Of a stretch of DNA of 64,000 bases, positions 33,801-47,432 are shown piece after piece. Each line of letters opens with the position of its first letter. Positions within the stretch are counted from its first letter, which is position 1. The position numbers and the translations under genes are program-made. Where the stretch lies: contig JAUEDM010000004.1 of assembly GCA_033439685.1 (NCBI GenBank), positions 1,116,001-1,180,000 of the forward strand, given 5' to 3'. Below the pieces are notes generated by a model. It was not told where the DNA came from. It saw only the letters and a list, made by a program, of their open reading frames with translations, and did no database searches. This DNA comes from Apodospora peruviana (taxonomy: Eukaryota > Ascomycota > Sordariomycetes > Sordariales > Lasiosphaeriaceae).

Positions 33801-36688
33801 AGACGACGATGAAGAAGGCAGCGACCAAACAGCTGAACCAGATGATCATGTTGATGGCCAGTTTCTCCCTCCACGCCATGCGCACATCCTTGCGCGGCAT
33901 CCGGCCGAGCAGCCGGATGGCAAAGTCAGGAACGAACCAGGTGAGCAGGTAAACGAGGAACACCCAGCGCTTGCGGCTCGCGCTGTCCTTGTACTCCTCC
34001 ACCTCGACCATGTCCTTCTCGTTGCCGCGCTCGGCCATCTGCTCGCGGGTATCCAGGTTCTTGAACATGTCGCCGCCGCCGAACGCCGACACGCCGGCGT
34101 CGGAGCGGGCATCGACGTCGTTACTGCCGAAATAGCCTGCTTTCTTGTCGCTGTACACCTGCGGCGTGGCGCCCGCCGACGACGCGATCAGCCGCTCCTT
34201 GGACATGCCGAACGGATCCGCCGCCGGCGTGCCGTCCTCGGACATGCCACCATAGCGCGTGCCCGACTGCGAGGCCATGTCGCCGAGCTGCGCCATCTCC
34301 ATCCAGCAGCGCTCGCTCAGGAACACGCCAGTCGAGCCGATGGCCACCTCGTTGCTCGGCCACCGCTTCTCCTCCACCACCAGCTCTACCTTCTCGCGCT
34401 CGCTGCCGACCAGCATAGTCTCGGCGTCCGCGAGGCCCAGAAACTCGCCAAAGGGAAGAAACAGACTGAAGTCGGCGGACCGCAGGCGCTGGCTGATCTC
34501 GGCGATGCCGAACGTCTGCACCTGCGCGCGCACGCACTTGCTGTCGAACTGGTTCGCGATGCGCCGGTCGTTGGGCTTGAGGCAGAAGACGAAGTAGCAA
34601 TTGGTGCCCGGGGCAGTGAAGGAGCGCGTGACGTTCTCCAGCGCCGAGAGGAACTGACCCGACGCGCCCTGCTCCGTGTGCCGGTTGCTGGTCGAGCGTC
34701 TGCCGCCGGGGCCATCGCCGCCGTCGCTGCCTTGGTCGACCGACATCTCCCGCTGCTGCTCCGGCCGGAGGCGGTTGGTGGTGCGGGCCGTGGACGGGCG
34801 TCCGCGCTTGGACATGATGCTCGGCGCACGCATCGGCTTGGAGCTGACAGACGCCTGCATGACCGTCGTACGCTCTTGTGGGTGGACGACGGTCTGGAGT
34901 GCCTCCTGGCCAAAGAGACGGACGACGAACTCGCTCTTGCTCGAGTTGATCAGGTTCATGAGGTCGCCTGAGATGACCTCACCGTTTTCCTCCACCAGCC
35001 CGTTGATGGGATAGTCGACCTCGCCGGCGTAGTGCTTGACCGTAAAGGTGGCCGACTTGTTCTCGGTCAGGAAGTTGCTGCCGGGCAACTTCGCGGTGGA
35101 GGAGCCAACCTGTATGGCCGGGTTCTTACCTTCGAAGCGCTTCCGCAAGCTTTCGAGCAGCTGTATGTCGGTGCGATGGCGGCGGGTCTGGTCGTCCAGG
35201 ATGCTGAGGAGGCCGTTTCCGGGCTTCAGCAGACCCCTGACGGCATCCGAGTTGTCAAAGTAGCTCGTCGCGGGCACGGCAACCTCCTCGGTCTCGAGCA
35301 TTTCCGCCTTGCGGTCGAAGAAGTTTTGGAGCGCCAGGTTATAGATGGACTCGGTGGCCGCGTTGTTGAGCAGCTGGTCGAGCGCGGAGCCGGTGCTGCT
35401 CTGCTGCTGGAAGCCGGGGAAGTCGATGATGGAAATGGTGTTGATGATGTGTTCCTCGGCAGCGCAGAGCTTCTGGTTGATGGTCTCAACGACATAGGCG
35501 ACGAGCAGCGAGTATAGCGTCCGCGCCAGCTCGTTGGCGTTTGCACGGGCGCCAGCAGGGTCCAGCATGACCGTCACGCGCTCCTTGTGGATCATCTTGG
35601 TCTTGTAGCCCATCGTGCTCTGGAGGTCGGTGGCGCCGACGCCCAGGAAGGCGGCAACTATGCCCAAGACATCCTTGTTCTTGACCGAGGTCACGGTCTG
35701 GCCGCCCTCGTGGGAGAAGCCACCGCTGTCGTCGCCGGCAACGGTTGTGCTCGACGTGGTCTCGAACTCGAGCTGGCCGATGTGCAAGATACTGGCGAGG
35801 ATCTGGCAGATCTCGGCGATCTCGCTCCGGGGAAATTCGAGCTTCCGCAGCGCCGTCTTGAAGAGCTGGAAACCTTCGGCGTCGTTGATGCCAACCTTCA
35901 GTTGCGTGGGGTGGCCGAGGTACTTCCACCGCTTGCTTGTCGTGCCTGCGGCTTCTTCAAGTCCGAGGTGGGCCTTTTCGGCAGCACTTGTACCAGCCAG
36001 GAGGTAGTACAACACGTGGAAGTTGCGCTCTCCCGTCGGCACCTCTGCTATCCTGCTCCTCTCCAGGCGGTGGTCCAGCAGCTTGGCACCAATGAGAATG
36101 GGGTTAGTGGTGGACGACGTGTCGTACTGAAGCTCGTAGAACAGACCCGCTTTTGAGGCTGTCGGCGTTGTGGCTGTCTTGGTCGTGGTAAGGGTATCGA
36201 AGACGTAGGCTGCCAGAGATACTTTTTGGGACAGGGGAGTCGTGGACCGATTTAGGATCGCGGTAAGGAGATGTGAGCGAATCGTGGTCTTTCCAGAGCC
36301 GGATTCACCCCTATTTATTGTTCCAAGTCAGCAACAGTTAACCAAGCAATCCGTTTTACAGGTTAACGGCGTCTACGTACAAGAAGAGAATGGCCTGGTT
36401 TTCCGAACGATGGCCCAGTCGCGTGTACGCCCTCTCGGCCATGTCCTCGGCACCACCTTGAGCGTTCGATTCTTTGGCTGCGCCATCCCCCTTCGGAGAG
36501 CTGGTCGAGTACGTATTTAAAGAAATGAGCGCGTGAGACGACAGCCGAGAGACCGGCAGCGAGACGTGGAAGCGACTGGCCAAATGTGCGGTCAAATGTG
36601 TGTCAGACTGGAGGTGGGCAGGTAACGAGGGCAGTGATGGTTGAGTATGGGCCCCTCCACCGCCGAGCGGCGGGAGGTTGAGAGCCAT
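30878..36688 (-). CDS. csmA: Class V chitin synthase with myosin motor domain (CsmA-type)
   Basis: Three exons (36688-36381, 36310-30996, 30909-30878) give about 1884 residues. Start chosen at MALNLPPLGG. The N-terminal myosin head has a P loop GESGSGKTT (about 103-111) split by intron 1, a switch II-like IIDFPGFQ and the motor-tail region. Then come membrane helices, a cytochrome b5-like domain (from about 950), and the processive chitin synthase domain with ADP-type signatures DAD (about 1383), GEDR and QRRRW (about 1536) followed by membrane helices, and a DEK C-terminal domain (about 1820-1875). The enzyme polymerises UDP-GlcNAc into chitin at hyphal tips and septa; the motor binds actin. 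The last exon encodes only ATEALLSGQL after an 86-nt intron. Without that splice the frame would run into about 20 unlikely residues. Head-to-head with the class VI-type gene at 39794. Confidence 0.95.
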
Positions 36689-39600
36689 GATGGCAAGCTT
36701 TGCCAGAAACTGGCGGCGATGAGGTTGTAAACAAGCCAATGGGTGTCAGTCAAGCCAGAATCGACGCGGTTGTAGGTGGTATGTCGAGATCGATGTTTCG
36801 AGATGCCTTCAAAACATCAACACGTCGTTCGACGTTGCCCCTGGGTTAGTAAAACTGCAGCGGGCGGATCGATGTTGAGAGAAAGGGGTGGCTCCTAAGC
36901 CGACGGCTTGACGATTTGCCCAGAATTATTGGGAGAAAACAACAAAACGAACGTCATGTATAAAATGTCTATAAACGAGCGTCTGGAAGAATGGGTGGCA
37001 GAACAAGATGCACAACACTCGAAGTCTTCTGAAGCTTTTTTTGGGCCTGTGATCCCACTGGGTGCTGCTAAACCACGGCGCTACCGGATGGGGCCAGCGC
37101 AATGGAGGAAGGGGACTGTTGTGTTTTCTTCCTGCATTCCATCTACGGCGGGCCATACGAGCCAGCTGCGCAGGGTGGCCATACGAGGTACCTCTGGCCT
37201 CGGCACATGATTGGTGAAGTGTCTCGGGTCAAAACCGGCATGGCTTGGGTGTTGTGGTTCATAACAAACAATGCCCAGGAACGCACCAGTCCGTCTACTG
37301 AGCAATTGCATAGGTAGGTCGCCAGTTCTCTGCAGAAGATCCCTTAATATCTCGATATCGAACCCAAAAGACTCTTTTGGATGAACCTCAAGATGAGAAG
37401 GGGTCCAGAACAACACGTTGACATTTTGTCGAAGATCCTGGGCTCTGGCCGGTGGGCCGGGTGAGAACCCGGTTGATGGCGCGTTATGACCGCATCCTTG
37501 GTTCTCGAGGCTCATCAGTTACCGGGACAAGATACTCGTGAGTCGACTAGACAACCCCTGATCATGCTTATATCGGTGTCCGCCGGTTGGCCTTTCGGCC
37601 TTTTGGCCTACAGGGGCTGCTTGGTTCTCCCCGCAGCATGCAGCTTTGGGCTGTCTGTAGGAACTGTAGGAGCCTGTGCCTCCTTTTCGTGAAGTGAAAG
37701 CTGAAAAAGATGTGCGAGATGACGACTGACACAGAGCGTTTCAGGCTGATGGATACGGGTGCAAAGCCAGGTCGGGATGCTTTGCAGTGCACCACTTGTT
37801 CCAGGTTCATCGCCAACCGAATGGCGAGCCGGCAGATCGAAGACAATCCCTCCGGAACGTATAATTATTAAATGGTCCGAGAAGTATCTTTATTTGCTTC
37901 TGCCCGGTCTCGCTCTCTGGCAATTGGAAGCCCGATAAAAGCACAGCCAGCCAGCCGGCTCGTCAAACCAATGGAGAGCGAACGAAGGAACTGTTTGTTG
38001 GCTGTCGGTTTGACTGCGCCGTCTCTGTTGTCAAAGCAGGTTGGCAGGGCTTGTGCCCCGAAATCAAGGTTTGGACCGAAGTGCCATCTCTGGTGGAATG
38101 CATTCAAGTTGCCGGTCTTTGAGACACCTATGCCATCCAACACTTTGGCCTCCGGTCGTCTGAAGAATTCTCTGAATTCGAAACGCCCTTTTGCATGGTA
38201 AATTCAATTGATGACAGTGGGTAATAATGAAGAGCAAGGAATAATAGGGGCTTCGGGGGCGGTTTCTTGAAAAATTCGAGATGGAGAAAATAGAAAGTCC
38301 CCGGTTGGTTCACCGGGTTGGGTGACCCAAATGTGGTTCCCACTCGTGAATGGTCTTATCCGGAAAATCATGCATCTAAAAGAAATCAGGTTATCGGATT
38401 AACCGCTTAGGCAAAGTCTAGGTAGCTACATTACGGATAACCCGTACCGATTCGGGCTTGGCACTTCCTGCAAACAAACTGCATGAGTGGCCAAATTTGG
38501 ATCACATCTCATCGAACATCGTGTTGTCCATCATTGAATTCCCCATCACGAAGGCAACACAGCCTCCAGAAAAATGGTGAGACCATTTATCAGTCTTCGA
38601 GCCTTCTTCGTATCCGAACACCTGCCAGTTGCCAGTTTTGCATCAAAACCCGTTCGACCGTAAAAGATCACGACAGATGACGGGCCGCAGACCACCAACG
38701 GCATATGCTTCTTATTAGCGGGTGGGCCTGCGGCTCATTGCGAGGTCTCGTATTTGACGTGCTCTTTTTTAAGAACACCTGCACCAGCCCAAACAAACTC
38801 CAGTAAAGTTTTGCCCCAAGTCAGCTTTGCTGATCAGCCGGCGCTACTCGCGTCGCAGGGCCCCGAAGGCGGACCGCCGTCGGCCAGCGGAGGTCGAATC
38901 ACTTCCTGTTGTACCGCAAATGTTTTGCAAGCTGGAATAATAATGTGTGTCGCTGTCGCCGTCCGAGTCTTTGCAGGCAGGAAACCTGAAATCGAGTGAC
39001 TGGCCCGGACGAAAACTGCCGCCAGTGCAGTTAACCCCCCTCTAATTGCAAAATGGAATGGGGTTCCATTTCTCGATGGATCGAATGTTCGCATTCCAGA
39101 TCGGCCTGCTAACCGGGATGGCAGATTGTCTTGGGTACTTGCCCCCGGTGCCCCCTGTAAATCATGCACATCGCTCCTCCAATGATGTGTACTTGGGTTG
39201 GCACCGCTAGGGAACAAGAATCGGCCAAACTGCGCAGCTGGCCTCTCTCGCTCTCCGGACCCCTTTTCCTGCCGGGCTGCCGGGGTGGTGATCTTTTCTA
39301 GCAAGAAGACGTCCAAGTCCATCCAGGCTTGTTTCGCTGGTTCCTGCACCCATTCTCGCCGACTATTCTGTCGACGGTGTCGATTCTTCACCTTCCTTTT
39401 CTCTAGACTTCACTAACGTAGCTGCCTCACTCGCTTTGGTGGTGTTTTCTTCGATCGTTACTTTTTTTGTTTACTTTTTGGGACAAATCTGTTTCTGGTC
39501 GTGGTTCTTGGCCCCAGCTGAACCAGACTCATCGCGTTGCTTGAGCGACCAGCTTGCATCTTGCATACGCCTCCTCAGCACTCCCTCCTCGGGCAATACT

Positions 39601-39793
39601 CGCTTCGAACCCCTCGAGTTTTATTTCAGACCCTTCAAATCTATGCCATTGACCTCGTCTCGTCTAATTCGAAATCCCTTCTCCCCTTGACGCGTGACCC
39701 GAAACCTGCTGAAGACGGTCGCCGTCAACGTCTGTGTCCCCGGAGGGACTCCCGCCTCGGCTCGTATCACAGGGACACCTCGACGACGACAAG
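36689..39793. promoter_or_regulatory. 3.1 kb shared divergent region of two chitin synthase genes
   Basis: It holds both promoters and leaders. No gene supported: the longest frames overlap antisense and have no domain. Near 39394-39500 and 39570-39690, before the plus-strand ATG, the strand is C/T-rich, consistent with a long 5' leader. AATTATTAAATGG near 37863 and AATAATGAAGAGCAAGGAATAATAGG near 38224 are A/T patches. Specific binding sites were not identified. Confidence 0.5.
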
Positions 39794-42700
39794 ATGGCGA
39801 ATCGGATGTCGATGTATTCCATGGCCGGCTCGGAGGCCGGCATGGCTGGGCCTCGAGGCGCCGGACAACAGTCACAACAGGTTTCCACCACCACGCTTCT
39901 CAACGCCGTGCATAATATCTATCTCTCGTCACAGCCCTACCGGCTCGATGCTGGCACAAGTCTCGTGGTGAACACTTGGCTCACCGCTACACAAGCCGGC
40001 CCGGATGGGAACTTCGGCGGTACTGTCGACGCTGCCTTGGCCGCGAGAGCATGGGAACATGCTCGTCGGCGTGCTGAGGATGGTTGCATCATCCTTGGGT
40101 ATGGCGCCTTTCGCTGTTCAAGGTCCTAATCGCCAATACTAACGGTTGCTAGTTCTCTACACCAATCTACCCCTTCCCTTCTACGACCATTCCTCGCCTC
40201 GCTCCCTCTTTCGATCCCCTCCACCCTTTTCAAGTCCATCGACGCCATCGAACCGTTCCTCCGCTGCGTAGCCCCATACAACCCCTCGCTACCCAGACAA
40301 ACCGCCCTCGGTGCTACCTTGACGCTTAACCTCGCAGGTAACCTGACTGCGGCCACGCTTGCCCTCTCACAGGGTGGCATTGACACTGACAAGGGGTTGT
40401 TGAATATTCCTGCCGAGTCTGGTTATCGTGCTTTTGATGTGTTCTACTATCTCCTTACCTCAGCATCAACACCCGCGGAGCGAGAGTTCCTTGGACTCAA
40501 GGCCGCTTCTCACTATACCCTCTTGGCTAAATCGGGCACATATGACCCTCCCTCTTACCTCCCCACTGCCGACGACAGTGCCGCAGCCGACGACTTGCGG
40601 AGCGCCCTGAAAGAGATTGGCATCAAGGGCTCGGCCCATCGCAACTTCATCTCCACCCTCGCAGGCCTTCTAAAATTGGGAAACACTATAGACTACCACG
40701 TGGACGAGGAAGTGCTGGACGAGATCTGCGAAGATGTTGGTGGACTGCTCGGCATGGAGCCTGAGGTTCTTGCCCGCCAGTGCACCACGGAAGACCGACG
40801 GACCTTCATCGGAGGGCTCTACGAAGCCCTCGTCGACTGGGTTATCAACAAGGCCAATGAGGCCATTGCGGCACAAATGGTTCGGATCCGGGATGGAGAC
40901 GAGTCCATCGACGGTAGCCGGGGAGCCCAGACTCCCACCTCCAACGAGGACGACGGTGATACCGTGTGCCTGACCGTCCTCGAGATCCCCGATTCTAACC
41001 TGGGCAAGGCCGTGGCTATGCGAGGCATATTTGACGACAACCAGGGAATCAATTCGGAGATGAAGCAGGATGGCGTTGAGGTCAACGCAGCAGGGACCTC
41101 CGTTCTGCGTGAGATGCAGAATGCCGTGGCCGAGTGCGGTCCTGAGCTGGGCATCATGGTGGGGACTGTTGGCCGTGAGAGGCAACACGTCCTGGAGAAG
41201 CGAGAGGAAGTTTTGGAGAAGATCGCCTTGTCATCCGACAACGACGGTTTCCTGAGGAAGCTTCTGTTTCCGGTCCCCGCCGAGGGCATCAACCTTGGCC
41301 GCAATGGCCGCGTCGATCTTCCAGCTATCCTCAACAGCAGTCGTGTCTGGTACCATCTTTGTGTTCACCCGACCGATGAATCCCCGGCTAGCTTAGCTAG
41401 CTTGCCATCAATCACCTCAGCTTGGTCCGCAGGCACAGTCTCGCGCCAGCTTCGGGCCTGGAGACTACCCGAATGGGCAAACAGACGAAATAAGCACCTC
41501 GACTTTACCTCGGATTTTGACCTCGAGGAGTTTGTCAACCGCTACCGTGCTCTAGGATGTATGGATGGCCGAGATGGTATTGAGAGCTGGATACTTGAGC
41601 GCGGTTGGAGCAACGGCGAGGTTGTTGTCGGTACAGAGCGCGTGTGGATGAGGGAAAACGCGTGGTGGGAGGCAGAGAGCATGCTCGACCTGAAGCCAGT
41701 GGAGGGTGACAGACTCGGGAGCATGCCCAACATGATGCCACCTAGTGCGCTAGGCTCTGGGTACTCGAATACCGGAAGCGGCTTCTTCCCACAAGGCCCC
41801 TTTGCAGACACGAATTCGAATGGTAGCAACGAGCAGCTGATGCAGCAGAGATCACTGAGCCAGGCCAACCTCAGCGTACCACACAACATGGCCCCGTCTA
41901 TTGCGCCCACGTCGATGACCGGAATGCGCAATGTCACCACCGGAGACTATGGCCTAGGCGCAAAGGGCGACACTTACAAGGGTCAAGTCTACTTCAACAG
42001 CGAGGGCGATTTTGTCCACAATCTGGATGAAGAGCTTGCCAACGGCAAAAAGGTTGAGGAAGAGTCGATAACTGCATCGAGGCGAGCCTGGGTTATGCTT
42101 GTCTGGGCTCTTACTTTCTGGATTCCGTCGCCTCTCCTCCGCTACGTTGGGCGCATGAAGCGGCCCGACGTTCGGATGGCGTGGCGCGAGAAGCTGGTGC
42201 TCTGTTTTATCATTTTCCTCATCAATGCCATGATCGTTTTCTGGATCATCTTCTTTGGCCGTCTATTGTGTCCCAACTTCGACAAAGCATGGGCGCAGAA
42301 AGAGGTTGCCAATCATCAGGGCGAAGACGATTTCTGGGTCAGTATCAACGGCAAGGTCTACGATATCTCCAAGTTCTGGCGCTTGCAGCACAGCGACAAC
42401 GGAATCGAAACGACTGCAGATCTAATGCAACCCTTTGCTGGTCTGAACCTCGATGGCTACTTTGTTCCTCCGCTCATTCTCACTTGCCCCGGAGTCGTTA
42501 CGGACCCGACCATCGCGCTGACAGCCAACACAACCGTTACGATGCCCGAGGGTTTGCACACCTCTGGATCCCAGAATGCGAATGTGCGGAGTGCATTGCA
42601 CAATGACAATTGGTATGTCGACCACTTCCAAAAGCGCATCAAGGAGTATTACCACGGCGACCTCGTCTGGGATCTTGACACGGTCAAGTCTGAGGGACAA

Positions 42701-45319
42701 ATCAATAACCACCCGTGGTTCGTCTACGAGGATAACATCTACGATCTTACAGACTACATGTATACGCAAAAGATCATGCAGAATGCCGCCAGATGGGCGT
42801 TCCTCGACTCAGGCATCGTCAACATCGTCAAGAACAGCCCCGGTCAGGATCTGACGCTCCAGATCAAGAACCTCATCAACAGAGCGAGTAACAATGAGAC
42901 GGCTCAGGCGTCTATCTTGAACAGTCTTAACTGCATCACTCACACCTGGTATGTCGGCAAGCCGGATTTCCGCTATTCAGCAAGGTGCCAAGCCAACAAC
43001 TATATCCTTCTTGCCTTCACCATTGTTCTCTGCGCCGTCATCGTGATCAAGTTCGTGTCGGCTCTTCAATTCGGCTCCAAGCGTCGTCCTTCGCCTCAAG
43101 ACAAGTTCGTTATTTGCCAGGTCCCAGCCTATACTGAAGGTGAAGATTCGTTGAGGAAAGCGCTCGACTCGCTCACTGCCCTGGAGTACGATAACAAGCG
43201 CAAACTGATCTGCGTCATTTGCGATGGTATCATTGTCGGTGCCGGAAACGACCGTCCCACGCCAAAGATCGTCCTGGATATCCTCGGTGTTGACCCCAAG
43301 GTTGACCCGCCTGCCCTGCCCTTCAAATCTGTCGGCACCGGCAGCGAACAACTGAACTACGGCAAAGTCTACTCTGGTCTCTACGAGTACGAAGGAAACG
43401 TAGTGCCCTACCTCGTGGTTGTCAAGGTCGGCAAGGAGTCGGAGCAGAGCAAGGCCAAGCCTGGTAACCGTGGTAAGCGCGACTCGCAGATCCTGCTCAT
43501 GAGCTTCCTCAACCGCGTGCATCACCGTTCCCCTATGAACCCCCTCGAGCTCGAGATGTTCCACCAAATCAACAACATTATTGGTGTGGATCCGGAACTG
43601 TACGAATATCTTCTCATGGTGGATGCCGATACTTGTGTTCGCGAGGACTCCCTGAACCGGCTTGTCGCAGCTTGCGCCAATGATGCCAAGATTGCTGGCA
43701 TTTGCGGTGAGACGAGTCTGCAGAATGAGGAGCGCTCGTGGTGGACTATGATCCAGGTCTACGAGTATTTCATTTCGCATCATCTTTCCAAGGCGTTCGA
43801 GTCGCTGTTTGGCAGTGTTACCTGTTTGCCTGGATGGTAAGTTCTCTTTCGTATGCCTGTTGTCAGTTCTATGAATATCTGCTAACATTTAGCCAGTTTC
43901 TCCATGTACCGTCTTCGCACCGCTGATCGTGGAAAACCCCTGATCATCTCAGACGACGTTATTCGCGAGTACAGCGACTGCCACGTCGACACCCTGCACA
44001 AGAAGAACCTCCTGTCTTTGGGCGAGGATCGTTTCTTAACCACCCTGATGACCAAGTACTTCCCGTTCATGCGGTACAAGTTTATTCCCGATGCCTACTG
44101 CCAGACCGCTGCCCCGGAGAAGTGGAGTGTCCTGCTCTCCCAGCGCCGTCGCTGGATCAATTCCACGATTCATAACTTGGTCGAGCTCATGTGGCTTAAG
44201 GAGATGTGCGGTTTCTGCTGCTTCTCGATGCGCTTCGTCGTCTTCATCGACCTGTTCGGTACCCTCATCCTCCCGGCGACCTGTGTTTACCTGGGCTATC
44301 TCATCTACACCATCGCCTCTCACTCGGGCCAGTTCCCCATGATCTCCATCATCATGATCGCGGCCGTGTACGGTCTGCAGGCGCTCATCTTCATCCTCAA
44401 GCGCCAGTGGCAGCACGTGGGTTGGATGATCATCTACATCATCGCCTTCCCCATCTATTCTTTCGTGCTGCCCATTTACTCGTTCTGGAACCAGGATAAC
44501 TTCTCCTGGGGTAACACTCGTATCGTGATTGGTGAGACTGGCAAGAAGCAGCTGGTTGCGGTTGACGATGAGGGCTACGACCCGCGCTCGATCCCGCTGC
44601 AGCGCTGGGACGACTATGCCCTGGCCAACAACCTGCCGGGTCGCCGCGGCGGCCTCGGCGAGAAGATGGACCCGGTCAAGGGCATGTACGACGAGACGTA
44701 CGAAATGGACGACATGCACTCGGTCTACTCGTCGGTCCGCCAGCCGTCCGTGCTCACCGGCCTCCAGGGTCGCGGCGTCAGCGGCGCCTTCATGCCGCCC
44801 CAGAGCCCCGGCACGCCGTTTGGCAATCCCACTCGCTCGTCCACGTTCGTCGGCGCAAGCCCGTACGCAGACAACCCAATCGCCCACCGCCAGAGCATGA
44901 TGTCGGTCGGCACCATGGCCAACATGAACCGCCCGTACCAAGACAACGTTGTCGGCGCAAGCGCACACGCAAGCCACAGGCCGAGCATGGTCAACCTACG
45001 CAGCATGACCAACACTCCTCCGCTCAGCAACATGAACGCCGCGCGCATGTCGACCGCCACCCTTGGAGGCAGTCGGCCGCCGCTGGGTGCACATACCGCC
45101 ACGGAGCAGTCTGGTTTCGATTTCCATCGCGGCAACGTCGGCCCCGACGACGCCTTGATCATCGAGTCGATCCAGAGCGTGCTGAGGGAGGTGGACCTGG
45201 ACACGGTGACGAAGAAACAGGTGCGCGCGCTGGTGGAACAGAGGCTCCAGACCGAGTTGGTGGGCGAGAGGAGGACATTTATGGATCGGCAGATTGATAA
45301 TGAGTTGGCGAATATGTGA
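39794..45319 (+). CDS. csmB: Class VI-type chitin synthase with degenerate myosin-like domain (CsmB-type)
   Basis: Three exons (39794-40098, 40153-43836, 43897-45319) give about 1803 residues. The start MANRMSMYSM fits the family; an in-frame ATG 60 bases upstream is possible. The N-terminal part aligns with a myosin head, but where the P loop should be (about 98-108) it reads IILGSLHQSTPS, so ATP binding is not expected, as known for CsmB-like enzymes. Then come the helices WVMLVWALTFWIPSPLL, a cytochrome b5-like domain (from about 815), a chitin synthase domain with MVDADTC (about 1258), GEDR and SQRRRW (about 1411), membrane helices, and a DEK C-terminal domain ending the protein. The role is cell-wall chitin synthesis at tips and septa, partly overlapping with the class V partner transcribed away from it. 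Class numbering differs between authors. Confidence 0.95.
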
Positions 45320-46100
45320 TTTTTTTTTCTTCTGTTTTGGTTTATTCGGAAAAGTACTATGTAGTTAATATAATTAGAGGGGAGAAGTACGCGCGTCGGT
45401 TGGTGTGTGGTAGGATAGCATTACCTGGATAACGTTTTCCTATTTATCATATTTTCGGGGTTCTCCTGATTATCTATCTATCATTTAACATTTTCTTTTT
45501 CGTCATTGTTTATCTACTCTAGTTTATTAGGGTCATCGTTGGAAACGTCCTGTACGTACTTGAGTCGCATCTGATGCATCTTGGGGGGGTTGTCTTTCTC
45601 TCCTTTGGTCATGTCAGCTGCCCGCAGCGCCAGAAAAGGGAAAGGGAGGGAATGGAATGGAAACTTTGCATTAAAAATAATTGCGTTAAGTCTTAAAAAT
45701 TTCAGAATCGACTTTTATCCTTGCCTTCTTTTTATACCTTACCACTGGTTCAGATGGGAGGTGGTGATGATGACGGGTGATTGATTTAACTGCCCCTATT
45801 CCGACGATCTTAATTCTCAGCTGGGTCGATGAGACCTGCGCTCGGTGGTGATGAGTGCCATATTTGACTACCTGAGGATCTATCGGAACAATAACTGCCC
45901 TGTAGCACGAACTGACATTCATTTCCATATATTTTCTTTGTGAAAACAGGGCCAACAATCCACTAAACGCAAGTAAATAGTCCAGGTAGGTAGCTCCCTA
46001 GATGTACCAAACCCGCAGCTCCCATTGACATCCCCCCATATCAATCCGAAACAGCGTATCTCATAATCCAAACTTTTTTTCAACCCCTTTTCAGGCCTTA
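45320..46100. other. Intergenic, convergent 3' flanks
   Basis: A/T-rich 3' region of the chitin synthase gene (T-runs at 45319-45328) and of the glutathione transferase. A GGTAGGTAG word near 45985. No gene. Confidence 0.5.
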
Positions 46101-47432
46101 TTACTTCCTAAAACCAGCAACAGCAGCAACCTCGTCCTCCAACCCAAGAATATCCGGAACCGGTCCCAGCGGTGTGATGGACAAGGGATTGATCTGCGTA
46201 TGACTTTTCGTATAATGATTCTTGATATGCAGAAAATTCGTGGTGTCCTTGAACGCCGGGATTTTCCAGTAAAGATGACGCATCCAGGCATGAATAGCCG
46301 GGTATCCAGACCGGATGTCGCGCAGGTTACACTTGAAGTGCTGCACGTAGACCGAGTCGAACCTGACGATGGTCACAAAAAGGCGCACATCAACTTCCGT
46401 TAGGGTCTGTCCAAACCAGAACGGACCACCTTTCGAGGCAGAAAGGTGCGCTTCGGCCTTGTCGAGGGCCTCGAATAGGGCCCTCACATTCCGCTCGTAG
46501 GCCGCTTGCGTTGTCGCGAAGCCAGACTTGTAGACTCCATTGTTGATCTGGTCGTACTGCCATTGGTGGGTCTCATCGATTTGGGACCGTAACTCGGTAG
46601 GGTAGAGGTCTACTGAGGCAAACGCAGGGGAGATGATATCGTTGAACTTTTATTTCCAGCAGTGTCAGTACGGAACAGAGAGAGAGGGAGGGGGGAGGGA
46701 GAAACAAACCTCGGTGCCAAACATGCGCAGAATCTCGCTGCTCTCGTTGTTGACGATAGTCTTTTGGATTTTGTCGTACAAAACCGGAACGGTGAAACGG
46801 CCAGAGTAGTCCGGGTTGACCTGGAAATAGACTTCCCTCAAATGGGAGAAGCCCTTGTGCTCCTCCACTGGAGCAGGAATCACGTTTTCTCCTTCGGCGT
46901 CGGTGTCATCGGCGGTTGGGAAACGCCATCCTTTTGAGTTTCCATGCTCAGTTAACAACACAGCTCAGATTAACTAACGAAATAAAGGAGAAGACATACC
47001 CTTCTCGCCCATATACCAGTGCACGGCAGAAAAGGAGACAATGTCCTCCAGACCCTTGAGCTTACGCGCAATCAGGGTCCGATTGGCCTGATTTTTTATG
47101 TCCCGTTAGCAAATCAATGATTATTCACTACGTGTGAGTGAGTATCTGGTAAGGTATCGTAGGTACTTACCCAAGGGCAGGCATAGCTAATGTAGAGATG
47201 ATAGCGGCCCTTTTCAGCAGGGAACTGGGCCCCTTTGTCTCTGGAAATCCAGTTGCGGAACGAGCTCTGCTGGCGTTTGAACTCGCCCGAGTCGTCACCC
47301 GGCTTAACCCAGTCGGTGATCTTCTCTTCTTTGGCTGCTGGTGAGGTCTGTTGTTCGCGAATTGTTAGTATTTATGTCATTGCTGATGGGACGAAGCAAT
47401 CCCTATGTTTGGGAAACAAAATAACTCGCCAT
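46101..47432 (-). CDS. Xi-class glutathione S-transferase (glutathionyl-hydroquinone reductase, ECM4-like)
   Basis: Exons 47347-47171, 47087-47000, 46930-46710 and 46646-46101 join in frame to 344 codons: KITDWVKPGDDSGEFKRQQSSFRNWISRD, then RYHLYISYACPWANRTLIARK with the catalytic Cys in CPW, KGWRFPTADD, RFTVPVLYDK, NNESSEILRMFGTEF, and the C-terminal all-helical domain with GQTLTEVDVRLF and RFDSVYVQHFKCN. These are the hallmarks of Xi-class enzymes, which reduce glutathionyl-hydroquinones. The N terminus is uncertain: an ATG at 47430-47432 (MASYF) joins in frame only through a weak donor GTTTCC. A longer start at 47669 would add a basic, Ser-rich leader that could target mitochondria. CTAAC and AACAG in front of 47347 support an intron there. 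Confidence 0.88.

Noticed and set aside
42977..43888. 303-codon minus-strand frame
   Set aside because: Antisense shadow of the class VI-type chitin synthase catalytic domain.
44036..44977. 313-codon minus-strand frame
   Set aside because: Antisense shadow of the chitin synthase C-terminal exon, with no family features.
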